This document shows positions 10,076 to 23,064 of a stretch of 64,000 nt of DNA, one piece after another. Within the stretch, counting starts at the first letter, position 1. Each line of letters begins with the position of its first letter. This stretch comes from Gordius sp. MW1 (lineage: Eukaryota; Nematomorpha; Gordioida; Gordea; Gordiidae), in the NCBI GenBank assembly GCA_964036665.1, contig OZ038530.1, positions 23,830,001 to 23,894,000 of the forward strand. Direction: 5' to 3'. Under the pieces are notes generated by a model. It was not told the origin of the DNA. It saw nothing but the letters and a program-made list of their open reading frames with translations, and ran no database searches. The translations under genes were made by a program, and so were the position numbers.

Positions 10076-10859
10076 TAATATTTCTCTGTTTATCTATAAA
10101 TCCCCCCCCCTCACTACGCTACTGGGTAAAACATACGTTCAATTTCACATAATTTTTAATTTTATGACAACGCATTTATTCATTGTTTTTTTAGTTTCCT
10201 CCAATGAATCTTAGAATTTACAATACATCATAATTTTGGCCATATTTTTCAATCAAAGATTTAGTACTTACAACCATGGTTTCAGATATACATCGGCAAA
10301 TTTCAACAAAATATATGTAATTCTCTTTATAATCAAAAATTATTAACTTAAAAAAATCTAAATTAAAACAAATAATAGATGGCGGTATAAAAGATTGAAC
10401 TTAAGACTTCATATAGCTTCGAAATATGATGAAGACGAATAATAAAAGTAAAATTATGTGTAAAATGTAAAAATAATGATTTATTTATTTGTGTATACCA
10501 CATTTAAAGATCCATAAAATAAATTTTGCACAATCATTCTTAGCCACCATGAATTAGATATGCAAAATATACCTATATATAGCTATCTTCTACATATATA
10601 TGTATGTATACAATGTATTTATGTATGTTGCAATGTATTTATGTATGCAATGTATGTATGTATGTACTAAGGTATGTATGTACGTATGTAATGTATTTAT
10701 GTATGTATGCAATGTGTTTATGTATGTATGTATGCATGTTGGGCGCGGGCCCAAATTTTTATTCACGGCCCGCCCACTCACGGTGGTATTAAAAAAAAAT
10801 TCACGCCCACTCACGCTTCTTCTTCTTCTTTATCGTGTTGAAAATCCCACAGACGGTTG
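10076..10859 (+). repeat. Spacer copy S3 (784 bp)
   Basis: The C-tract is 9 (10102-10110). It shares CAACAAAATATATG and TTTTGCAC with S1, and the two lie at the same offset of 7,339 as the flanking array. S1 and S3 are therefore copies within one larger duplicated segment. Confidence 0.97.
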
Positions 10860-13800
10860 ATATTCGATAAATTTCTGTCTAAATTTTTTGATTATTTTTA
10901 AATTTTTGTGTAAATTTGTGGATATTCTATTAATTTCTGTCTAAATTTTTTGATTATTTTTAAGTTTTTGTCTAAATTTATGGATTTTCTATAAATTTCT
11001 GTCTAAATTTGTGGATATTCGATAAATTTCTTTATAAATTTTTTGATTATTTTTAAATTTTTGTCTAAATTTGTGGATATTCTATAATTTCTGTCTAAAT
11101 TTTTTGATTCTTTTTAAATTTCTCTCTAAATTTGTGGTTATTCTATAAATTTCTGTCTAAATTTGTGGATATTCGATAAATTTCTGTCTAAATTTGTGGA
11201 TATTCGATAAAGTTCTGTCTAAATTTGTGGATATTCTATAAATTTCTCTCTAAATTTGTGGATATTCTATAAATTTCTGTCTAAATTTGTGGATATTAAA
11301 TAAATTTCTGTCTAAATTTTTTGATTATTTTTAAATTTTTGTCTAGATTTGTGGATATTCTATAAATTTCTGTCTAAACTTTTTGATTCTTTATAAATTT
11401 CTGTCTAAATTTGTGGATATTCTATAAATTTCTGTCTAAATTTTTTGATTCTTTATAAATTTCTCTCTAAATTTGTGGATATTCTATAAATTTCTCTCTA
11501 AATTTGTGGATATTCTATAAATTTCTGTCTAAATTTGTGGATATTAAATAAATTTCTGTCTAAATTTTTTGATTATTTTTAAATTTATTGTCTAGATTTG
11601 TGGATATTCTATAAATTTCTGTCTAAACTTTTTGATTCTTTATAAATTTCTGTCTAAATTTGTGGATATTCTATAAATTTCTGTCTAAATTTTTTGATTC
11701 TTTATAAATTTCTCTCTAAATTTGTGGATATTCTATAAATTTCTGTCTAATTTTTTTGATTATTTTTAAATTTTGTCTAAATTTGTGGATATTCTATAAA
11801 TTTCTGTCTATATATTTTGATTCTTTATAAATTTCTCTCTAAATTTGTGGATATTAGATAAATTTCTGTCTAAATTTTTTGATTATTATTAAATTTTTGT
11901 CTAAATTTTTGGATATTCTATAAATTTCTGTCTAAATTTGTGGATATTCTATAAATTTTTGTCTAAATTTTTTGATTATTTTTAAATTTTTGTCTAAATT
12001 GGTGGATATTCTATAAATTTCTGTTTAAATTTTTTGATTATTTTTAAATTTTTGTGTAAATTTGTGGATATTCTATAAATTTATGTCTAAATTTTTTGAT
12101 TATTTATAAATTTCTCTCTAAATTTGTGGATATTCTATAAATTTCTGTCTAAATCTGTGGATATTCGATAAATTTCTGTCTAAATTCGTGGATATTCGAT
12201 AAATTTCTGTCTAAATTTTTAGATTATTTTTAAATTTCTCTCTAAATTTGTGGATATTCTATAAATTTTTCTCTAAATTTGTGGATATTCTATAAATTCC
12301 TGTCTAAATTTGTGGATATTCGATAAATTTCTGTCTAAATTTTTTGATTATTTTTAAATTTTTGTCTAAATTTGTGGATATTCTATAAATTTCTGTCGAA
12401 ATTTGTGGATATTCGATAAAGTTCTGTCTAAATTTGTGGATATTCTATAAATTTCTCTCTAAATTTGTGGATATTCTATAAATTCTGTCTAAATTTGTGG
12501 ATATTCGATAAATTTCTGTCTAAATTTTTTGATTATTTTTAAATTTTTGTCTAAATTTGTGGATATTCTATAAATTTCTGTCTAAATTTTTTGATTCTTT
12601 GTAAATTTCTGTCTAAATTTGTTGATATTCTATAAATTTCTGTCTAAATTTTTTGATTCTTTATAAATTTCTCTCTAAATTTGTGGATATTCTATAAATT
12701 TCTGTCTAAATTTTTTGATTCTTTAAATTTCTGTCTAAATTTGTGGATATTCTATAAATTTCTGTCTAAATTTGTGGATATTCGATAAATTTCTGTCTAA
12801 ATTTGTGGATATTCGATAAATTTCTGTCTAAATTTTTTTGATTATTTTTAATTTCTCATTAAATTTGTGGATATTCTATAAATTTCTCTCTAAATTTGTG
12901 GATATTCTATAAATTTCTGTCTAAATTTTTTGATTATTTTTAATTTTTGTCTAAATTTGTGTATATTCTATAAATTTCTGTCTAAATTTTTTGATTCTTT
13001 ATAAATTTCTCTCTAAATTTGAGAATATTCTATAAATTTCTGTCTAAATTTGTGGATATTCCATAAATTTCTGTCTGAATTTTTTGATTATTTTTAAATT
13101 TTTGTCTAAATTTGTGGATATTCTATAAATTTCTGTCTAATTTTTTTGATTCTTTATAAATTTCTCTCTAAATTTGACAATATTCTATAAATTTTTGTCT
13201 AAATTTGTGGATATTCGATAAATTTCTGTCTGAATTTTTTGATTATTTTTAAATTTTTGTCTAAATTTGTGGATATTCTATAAATTTCTGTCTAAATTTT
13301 TTGATTCTTTGTAAATTTCTGTCTAAATTTGTGGATATTCTATAAATTTCTGTCTAAATTTTTTGATTCTTTATAAATTTCTCTCTAAATTTGTGGATAT
13401 TCTATAAATTTCTGTCTAAATTTTTTGATTTTATAAATTTCTCTCTAAATTTGTGGATATTCTATAAATTTCTGTCTAAATTTGTGGATATTCCATAAAT
13501 TTCTGTCTGAATTTTTTGATTATTTTTAAATTTTTGTCTAAATTTGTGGATATTCTATAAATTTCTGTCTAAATTTTTTGATTCTTTATAAATTTCTCTC
13601 TAAATTTGACAATATTCTATAAATTTTTGTCTAAATTTGTGGATATTCGATAAATTTCTGTCTGAATTTTTTGATTATTTTTAAATTTTTGTCTAAATTT
13701 GTGGATATTCTATAAATTTCTGTCTAAATTTTTTGATTCTTTGTAAATTTCTGTCTAAATTTGTGGATATTCTATAAATTTCTGTCTAAATTTTTTGATT

Positions 13801-14102
13801 CTTTATAAATTTCTCTCTAAATTTGTGGATATTCTATAAATTTCTGTCTAAATTTTTTGATTTTATAAATTTCTCTCTAAATTTGTGGATATTCTATAAA
13901 TTTCTGTCTAAATTTGTGGATATTCGATAAATTTCTGTCTAAATTTTTTGATTATTTTTAAATTTTTGTCTAAATTTGTGGATATTCTATAAATTTCTGT
14001 CTAAATATTTTGATTCTTTATAAATTTCTCTCTAAATTTGTGGATATTCTATAAATTTCTGTCTAAATTTGTGGATATTAGATAAATTTCTGTCTAAATT
14101 TT
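10860..14102 (+). repeat. Minisatellite array block A3
   Basis: This block is 3,243 bp, about 250 bp longer than A2. The excess is explained by a tandem duplication of the CTAGATTTGTGG to CTAAACTTTTTGATT segment: the marker occurs near 11343 and near 11592, and the second copy has an extra base pair pattern AAATTTATTGTCTAG. It also has the CTATATATTTTGATT variant near 11808 and a TTTCTTTATAAA variant near 11027, both shared with A5. Confidence 0.95.
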
Positions 14103-14887
14103 TAATATTTCTCTGTTTATCTATAAATCCCCCCCCCCTCACTACGCTACTGGGTAAAACATACGTTCAATTTCACATAATTTTTAATTTTATGACAACG
14201 CATTTATTCATTGTTTTTTTAGTTTCCTCCAATGAATCTTAGAATTTACAATACATCATAATTTTGGCCATATTTTTCAATCAAAGATTTAGTACTTACA
14301 ACCATGTTTTCAGATATACATCGGCAAATTTCAACAAAAAATATGTAATTCTCTTTATAATCAAAAATTATTAACTTAAAAAAATCTAAATTAAAACAAA
14401 TAATAGATGGCGGTATAAAAGATTGAACTTAAGACTTCATATAGCTTTGAAATATGATGAAGACGAATAATAAAAGTAAAATTATGTGTAAAATGTAAAA
14501 ATAATGATTTATTTATTTGTGTATACCACATTTAAAGATCCATAAAATAAATTTGGCACAATCATTCTTAGCCACCATGAATTAGATATGCAAAATATAC
14601 CTATATATAGCTATCTTCTACATATATATGTATGTATACAATGTATTTATGTATGTTGCAATGTATTTATGTATGCAATGTATGTATGTATGTACTAAGG
14701 TATGTATGTACGTATGTAATGTATTTATGTATGTATGCAATGTGTTTATGTATGTATGTATGCATGTTGGGCGCGGGCCCAAATTTTTATTGACGGCCCG
14801 CCCACTCACGGTGGTATTAAAAAAAAATTCACGCCCACTCACGCTTCTTCTTCTTCTTTATCGTGTTGAAAATCCCACAGACGGTTG
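14103..14887 (+). repeat. Spacer copy S4 (785 bp)
   Basis: The C-tract is 10 (14129-14138). It belongs to the subtype marked by GCTTTGAAAT and ATTGACGGCCC, shared with S6 and S12, and reads CATGTTTTCAG where most copies have CATGGTTTCAG (shared with S6). Confidence 0.97.
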
Positions 14888-17881
14888 ATATTCGATAAAT
14901 TTCTGTCTAAATTTTTTGATTATTTTTAAATTTTTGTGTAAATTTGTGGATATTCTATTAATTTCTGTCTAAATTTTTTGATTATTTTTAAGTTTTTGTC
15001 TAAATTTATGGATTTTCTATAAATTTCTGTCTAAATTTGTGGATATTCGATAAATTTCTGTATAAATTTTTTGACTATTTTTAAATTTTTGTCTAAATTT
15101 GTGGATATTCTATAATTTCTGTCTAAATTTTTTGATTCTTTTTAAATTTCTCTCTAAATTTGTGGTTATTCTATAAATTTCTGTCTAAATTTGTGGATAT
15201 TCGATAAATTTCTGTCTAAATTTGTGGATATTCGATAAAGTTCTGTCTAAATTTGTGGATATTCTATAAATTTCTCTCTAAATTTGTGGATATTCTATAA
15301 ATTTCTGTCTAAATTTGTGGATATTAAATAAATTTCTGTCTAAATTTTTTGATTATTTTTAAATTTTTGTCTAGATTTGTGGATATTCTATAAATTTCTG
15401 TCTAAACTTTTTGATTCTTTATAAATTTCTGTCTAAATTTGTGGATATTCTATAAATTTCTGTCTAAATTTTTTGATTCTTTATAAATTTCTCTCTAAAT
15501 TTGTGGATATTCTATAAATTTCTGTCTAAATTTTTTGATTATTTTTAAATTTTGTCTAAATTTGTGGATATTCTATAAATTTCTGTCTAAATATTTTGAT
15601 TCTTTATAAATTTCTCTCTAAATTTGTGGATATTAGATAAATTTCTGTCTAAATTTTTTGATTATTATTAAATTTTTGTCTAAATTTTTGGATATTCTAT
15701 AAATTTCTGTCTAAATTTGTGGATATTCTATAAATTTTTGTCTAAATTTTTTGATTATTTTTAAATTTTTGTCTAAATTGGTGGATATTCTATAAATTTC
15801 TGTCTAAATTTTTTGATTATTTTTAAATTTTTGTGTAAATTTGTGGATATTCTATAAATTTATGTCTAAATTTTTTGATTATTTATAAATTTCTCTCTAA
15901 ATTTGTGGATATTCTATAAATTTCTGGCTAAATCTGTGGATATTCGATAAATTTCTGTCTAAATTCGTGGATATTCGATAAATTTATGTCTAAATTTTTT
16001 GATTATTTTTAAATTTCTCTCTAAATTTGTGGATATTCTATAAATTTTTCTCTAAATTTGTGGATATTCTATAAATTCCTGTCTAAATTTGTGGATATTC
16101 GATAAATTTCTGTCTAAATTTTTTGATTATTTTTAAATTTTTGTCTAAATTTGTGGATATTCTATAAATTTCTGTCGAAATTTGTGGATATTCGATAAAG
16201 TTCTGTCTAAATTTGTGGATATTCTATAAATTTCTCTCTAAATTTGTGGATATTCTATAAATTCTGTCTAAATTTGTGGATATTCGATAAATTTCTGTCT
16301 AAATTTTTTGATTATTTTTAAATTTTTGTCTAAATTTGTGGATATTCTATAAATTTCTGTCTAAATTTTTTGATTCTTTGTAAATTTCTGTCTAAATTTG
16401 TGGATATTCTATAAATTTCTGTCTAAATTTTTTGATTCTTTATAAATTTCTCTCTAAATTTGTGGATATTCTATAAATTTCTGTCTAAATTTTTTGATTC
16501 TTTAAATTTCTGTCTAAATTTGTGGATATTCTATAAATTTCTGTCTAAATTTGTGGATATTCGATAAATTTCTGTCTAAATTTGTGGATATTCGATAAAT
16601 TTCTGTCTAAATTTTTTTGATTATTTTTAATTTCTCATTAAATTTGTGGATATTCGATAAATTTCTCTCTAAATTTGTGGATATTCTATAAATTTCTGTC
16701 TAAATTTTTTGATTATTTTTAATTTTTGTCTAAATTTGTGTATATTCTATAAATTTCTGTCTAAATTTTTTGATTCTTTATAAATTTCTCTCTAAATTTG
16801 AGAATATTCTATAAATTTCTGTCTAAATTTGTGGATATTCCATAAATTTCTGTCTGAATTTTTTGATTATTTTTAAATTTTTGTCTAAATTTGTGGATAT
16901 TCTATAAATTTCTGTCTAAATTTTTTGATTCTTTATAAATTTCTCTCTAAATTTGACAATATTCTATAAATTTTTGTCTAAATTTGTGGATATTCGATAA
17001 ATTTCTGTCTGAATTTTTTGATTATTTTTAAATTTTTGTCTAAATTTGTGGATATTCTATAAATTTCTGTCTAAATTTTTTGATTCTTTGTAAATTTCTG
17101 TCTAAATTTGTGGATATTCTATAAATTTCTGTCTAAATTTTTTGATTCTTTATAAATTTCTCTCTAAATTTGTGGATATTCTATAAATTTCTGTCTAAAT
17201 TTTTTGATTTTATAAATTTCTCTCTAAATTTGTGGATATTCTATAAATTTCTGTCTAAATTTGTGGATATTCCATAAATTTCTGTCTGAATTTTTTGATT
17301 ATTTTTAAATTTTTGTCTAAATTTGTGGATATTCTATAAATTTCTGTCTAAATTTTTTGATTCTTTATAAATTTCTCTCTAAATTTGACAATATTCTATA
17401 AATTTTTGTCTAAATTTGTGGATATTCGATAAATTTCTGTCTGAATTTTTTGATTATTTTTAAATTTTTGTCTAAATTTGTGGATATTCTATAAATTTCT
17501 GTCTAAATTTTTTGATTCTTTGTAAATTTCTGTCTAAATTTGTGGATATTCTATAAATTTCTGTCTAAATTTTTTGATTCTTTATAAATTTCTCTCTAAA
17601 TTTGTGGATATTCTATAAATTTCTGTCTAAATTTTTTGATTTTATAAATTTCTCTCTAAATTTGTGGATATTCTATAAATTTCTGTCTAAATTTGTGGAT
17701 ATTCGATAAATTTCTGTCTAAATTTTTTGATTATTTTTAAATTTTTGTCTAAATTTGTGGATATTCTATAAATTTCTGTCTAAATATTTTGATTCTTTAT
17801 AAATTTCTCTCTAAATTTGTGGATATTCTATAAATTTCTGTCTAAATTTGTGGATATTAGATAAATTTCTGTCTAAATTTT
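14888..17881 (+). repeat. Minisatellite array block A4
   Basis: This 2,994-bp block has the same length as A2 and the same order of marker monomers. Private substitutions include TTTGACTATTTTT near 15072 and CTGGCTAAATCTG near 15924. Confidence 0.95.
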
Positions 17882-18666
17882 TAATATTTCTCTGTTTATC
17901 TATAAATCCCCCCCCCCTCACTACGCTACTGGGTAAAACATACGTTCAATTTCACATAATTTTTAATTTTATGACAACGCATTTATTCATTGTTTTTTTA
18001 GTTTCCTCCAATGAATCTTAGAATTTACAATACATCATAATTTTGGCCATATTTTTCAATCAAAGATTTAGTACTTACAACCATGGTTTCAGATATACAT
18101 CGGCAAATTTCAACAAAAAATATGTAATTCTCTTTATAATCAAAAATTATTAACTTAAAAAAATCTAAATTAAAACAAATAATAGATGGCGGTATAAAAG
18201 ATTGAACTTAAGACTTCATATAGCTTCGAAATATGATGAAGACGAATAATAAAAGTAAAATTATGTGTAAAATGTAAAAATAATGATTTATTTATTTGTG
18301 TATACCACATTTAAAGATCCATAAAATAAATTTTGCACAATCATTCTTAGCCACCATGAATTAGATATGCAAAATATACCTATATATAGCTATCTTCTAC
18401 ATATATATGTATGTATACAATGTATTTATGTATGTTGCAATGTATTTATGTATGCAATGTATGTATGTATGTACTAAGGTATGTATGTACGTATGTAATG
18501 TATTTATGTATGTATGCAATGTGTTTATGTATGTATGTATGCATGTTGGGCGCGGGCCCAAATTTTTATTCACGGCCCGCCCACTCACGGTGGTATTAAA
18601 AAAAAATTCACGCCCACTCACGCTTCTTCTTCTTCTTTATCGTGTTGAAAATCCCACAGACGGTTG
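17882..18666 (+). repeat. Spacer copy S5 (785 bp)
   Basis: The C-tract is 10 (17908-17917). It shares TTTTGCAC with S1 and S3 but has CAACAAAAAATATG like most other copies, so it is intermediate between subtypes. Confidence 0.97.
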
Positions 18667-21600
18667 ATATTCGATAAATTTCTGTCTAAATTTTTTGATT
18701 ATTTTTAAATTTTTGTGTAAATTTGTGGATATTCTATTAATTTCTGTCTAAATTTTTTGATTATTTTTAAGTTTTTGTCTAAATTTATGGATTTTCTATA
18801 AATTTCTGTCTAAATTTGTGGATATTCGATAAATTTCTTTATAAATTTTTTGATTATTTTTAAATTTTTGTCTAAATTTGTGGATATTCTATAATTTCTG
18901 TCTAAATTTTTTGATTCTTTTTAAATTTCTCTCTAAATTTGTGGTTATTCTATAAATTTCTGTCTAAATTTGTGGATATTCGATAAATTTCTGTCTAAAT
19001 TTGTGGATATTCGATAAAGTTCTGTCTAAATTTGTGGATATTCTATAAATTTCTCTCTAAATTTGTGGATATTCTATAAATTTCTGTCTAAATTTTTTGA
19101 TTATTTTTAAATTTTGTCTAAATTTGTGGATATTCTATAAATTTCTGTCTATATATTTTGATTCTTTATAAATTTCTCTCTAAATTTGTGGATATTAGAT
19201 AAATTTCTGTCTAAATTTTTTGATTATTTTTAAATTTTTGTCTAAATTTGTGGATATTCTATAATTTCTGTCTAAATTTTTTGATTCTTTTTAAATTTCT
19301 CTCTAAATTTGTGGTTATTCTATAAATTTCTGTCTAAATTTGTGGATATTCGATAAATTTCTGTCTAAATTTGTGGATATTCGATAAAGTTCTGTCTAAA
19401 TTTGTGGATATTCTATAAATTTCTCTCTAAATTTGTGGATATTCTATAAATTTCTGTCTAAATTTGTGGATATTAAATAAATTTCTGTCTAAATTTTTTG
19501 ATTATTTTAAATTTTTGTCTAGATTTGTGGATATTCTATAAATTTCTGTCTAAACTTTTTGATTCTTTATAAATTTCTGTCTAAATTTGTGGATATTCTA
19601 TAAATTTCTGTCTAAATTTTTTGATTCTTTATAAATTTCTCTCTAAATTTGTGGATATTCTATAAATTTCTCTCTAAATTTGTGGATATTCTATAAATTT
19701 CTGTCTAAATTTGTGGATATTAAATAAATTTCTGTCTAAATTTTTTGATTATTTTTAAATTTATTGTCTAGATTTGTGGATATTCTATAAATTTCTGTCT
19801 AAACTTTTTGATTCTTTATAAATTTCTGTCTAAATTTGTGGATATTCTATAAATTTCTGTCTAAATTTTTTGATTCTTTATAAATTTCTCTCTAAATTTG
19901 TGGATATTCTATAAATTTCTGTCTAAATTTTTTGATTATTTTTAAATTTTGTCTAAATTTGTGGATATTCTATAAATTTCTGTCTATATATTTTGATTCT
20001 TTATAAATTTCTCTCTAAATTTGTGGATATTAGATAAATTTCTGTCTAAATTTTTTGATTATTATTAAATTTTTGTCTAAATTTTTGGATATTCTATAAA
20101 TTTCTGTCTAAATTTGTGGATATTCTATAAATTTTTGTCTAAATTTTTTGATTATTTTTAAATTTTTGTCTAAATTGGTGGATATTCTATAAATTTCTGT
20201 TTAAATTTTTTGATTATTTTTAAATTTTTGTGTAAATTTGTGGATATTCTATAAATTTATGTCTAAATTTTTTGATTATTTATAAATTTCTCTCTAAATT
20301 TGTGGATATTCTATAAATTTCTGTCTAAATCTGTGGATATTCGATAAATTTCTGTCTAAATTCGTGGATATTCGATAAATTTCTGTCTAAATTTTTTGAT
20401 TATTTTTAAATTTCTCTCTAAATTTGTGGATATTCTATAAATTTTTCTCTAAATTTGTGGATATTCTATAAATTCCTGTCTAAATTTGTGGATATTCGAT
20501 AAATTTCTGTCTAAATTTTTTGATTATTTTTAAATTTTTGTCTAAATTTGTGGATATTCTATAAATTTCTGTCGAAATTTGTGGATATTCGATAAAGTTC
20601 TGTCTAAATTTGTGGATATTCTATAAATTTCTCTCTAAATTTGTGGATATTCTATAAATTCTGTCTAAATTTGTGGATATTCGATAAATTTCTGTCTAAA
20701 TTTTTTGATTATTTTTAAATTTTTGTCTAAATTTGTGGATATTCTATAAATTTCTGTCTAAATTTTTTGATTCTTTGTAAATTTCTGTCTAAATTTGTGG
20801 ATATTCTATAAATTTCTGTCTAAATTTTTTGATTCTTTATAAATTTCTCTCTAAATTTGTGGATATTCTATAAATTTCTGTCTAAATTTTTTGATTCTTT
20901 AAATTTCTGTCTAAATTTGTGGATATTCTATAAATTTCTGTCTAAATTTGTGGATATTCGATAAATTTCTGTCTAAATTTGTGGATATTCGATAAATTTC
21001 TGTCTAAATTTTTTTGATTATTTTTAATTTCTCATTAAATTTGTGGATATTCTATAAATTTCTCTCTAAATTTGTGGATATTCTATAAATTTCTGTCTAA
21101 ATTTTTTGATTATTTTTAATTTTTGTCTAAATTTGTGTATATTCTATAAATTTCTGTCTAAATTTTTTGATTCTTTATAAATTTCTCTCTAAATTTGAGA
21201 ATATTCTATAAATTTCTGTCTAAATTTGTGGATATTCCATAAATTTCTGTCTGAATTTTTTGATTATTTTTAAATTTTTGTCTAAATTTGTGGATATTCT
21301 ATAAATTTCTGTCTAAATTTTTTGATTCTTTATAAATTTCTCTCTAAATTTGACAATATTCTATAAATTTTTGTCTAAATTTGTGGATATTCGATAAATT
21401 TCTGTCTGAATTTTTTGATTATTTTTAAATTTTTGTCTAAATTTGTGGATATTCTATAAATTTCTGTCTAAATTTTTTGATTCTTTGTAAATTTCTGTCT
21501 AAATTTGTGGATATTCTATAAATTTCTGTCTAAATTTTTTGATTCTTTATAAATTTCTCTCTAAATTTGTGGATATTCTATAAATTTCTGTCTAAATTTT

Positions 21601-22278
21601 TTGATTTTATAAATTTCTCTCTAAATTTGTGGATATTCTATAAATTTCTGTCTAAATTTGTGGATATTCCATAAATTTCTGTCTGAATTTTTTGATTATT
21701 TTTAAATTTTTGTCTAAATTTGTGGATATTCTATAAATTTCTGTCTAAATTTTTTGATTTTTTATAAATTTCTCTCTAAATTTGACAATATTCTATAAAT
21801 TTTTGTCTAAATTTGTGGATATTCGATAAATTTCTGTCTGAATTTTTTGATTATTTTTAAATTTTTGTCTAAATTTGTGGATATTCTATAAATTTCTGTC
21901 TAAATTTTTTGATTCTTTGTAAATTTCTGTCTAAATTTGTGGATATTCTATAAATTTCTGTCTAAATTTTTTGATTCTTTATAAATTTCTCTCTAAATTT
22001 GTGGATATTCTATAAATTTCTGTCTAAATTTTTTGATTTTATAAATTTCTCTCTAAATTTGTGGATATTCTATAAATTTCTGTCTAAATTTGTGGATATT
22101 CGATAAATTTCTGTCTAAATTTTTTGATTATTTTTAAATTTTTGTCTAAATTTGTGGATATTCTATAAATTTCTGTCTAAATATTTTGATTCTTTATAAA
22201 TTTCTCTCTAAATTTGTGGATATTCTATAAATTTCTGTCTAAATTTGTGGATATTAGATAAATTTCTGTCTAAATTTT
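18667..22278 (+). repeat. Minisatellite array block A5 with 370-bp internal duplication
   Basis: This block is 3,612 bp. Relative to A3 it holds one extra segment of about 370 bp. The ATAATTTCTG ... GTGGTTATTC marker pair occurs near 18891 and again near 19261, and the CTATATATTTTG monomer near 19150 and again near 19984. From the AAATTTATTG monomer (19757) to the end it is collinear with A3 at offset 8,176. Confidence 0.94.
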
Positions 22279-23064
22279 TAATATTTCTCTGTTTATCTAT
22301 AAATCCCCCCCCCCCTCACTACGCTACTGGGTAAAACATACGTTCAATTTCACATAATTTTTAATTTTATGACAACGCATTTATTCATTGTTTTTTTAGT
22401 TTCCTCCAATGAATCTTAGAATTTACAATACATCATAATTTTGGCCATATTTTTCAATCAAAGATTTAGTACTTACAACCATGTTTTCAGATATACATCG
22501 GCAAATTTCAAACAAAAATATGTAATTCTCTTTATAATCAAAAATTATTAACTTAAAAAAATCTAAATTAAAACAAATAATAGATGGCGGTATAAAAGAT
22601 TGAACTTAAGACTTCATATAGCTTTGAAATATGATGAAGACGAATAATAAAAGTAAAATTATGTGTAAAATGTAAAAATAATGATTTATTTATTTGTGTA
22701 TACCACATTTAAAGATCCATAAAATAAATTTGGCACAATCATTCTTAGCCACCATGAATTAGATATGCAAAATATACCTATATATAGCTATCTTCTACAT
22801 ATATATGTATGTATACAATGTATTTATGTATGTTGCAATGTATTTATGTATGCAATGTATGTATGTATGTACTAAGGTATGTATGTACGTATGTAATGTA
22901 TTTATGTATGTATGCAATGTGTTTATGTATGTATGTATGCATGTTGGGCGCGGGCCCAAATTTTTATTGACGGCCCGCCCACTCACGGTGGTATTAAAAA
23001 AAAATTCACGCCCACTCACGCTTCTTCTTCTTCTTTATCGTGTTGAAAATCCCACAGACGGTTG
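22279..23064 (+). repeat. Spacer copy S6 (786 bp)
   Basis: The C-tract is 11 (22305-22315). It has the GCTTTGAAAT/ATTGACGG subtype, CATGTTTTCAG like S4, and TTTCAAACAAAAATATG near 22506 like S12. Confidence 0.97.
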
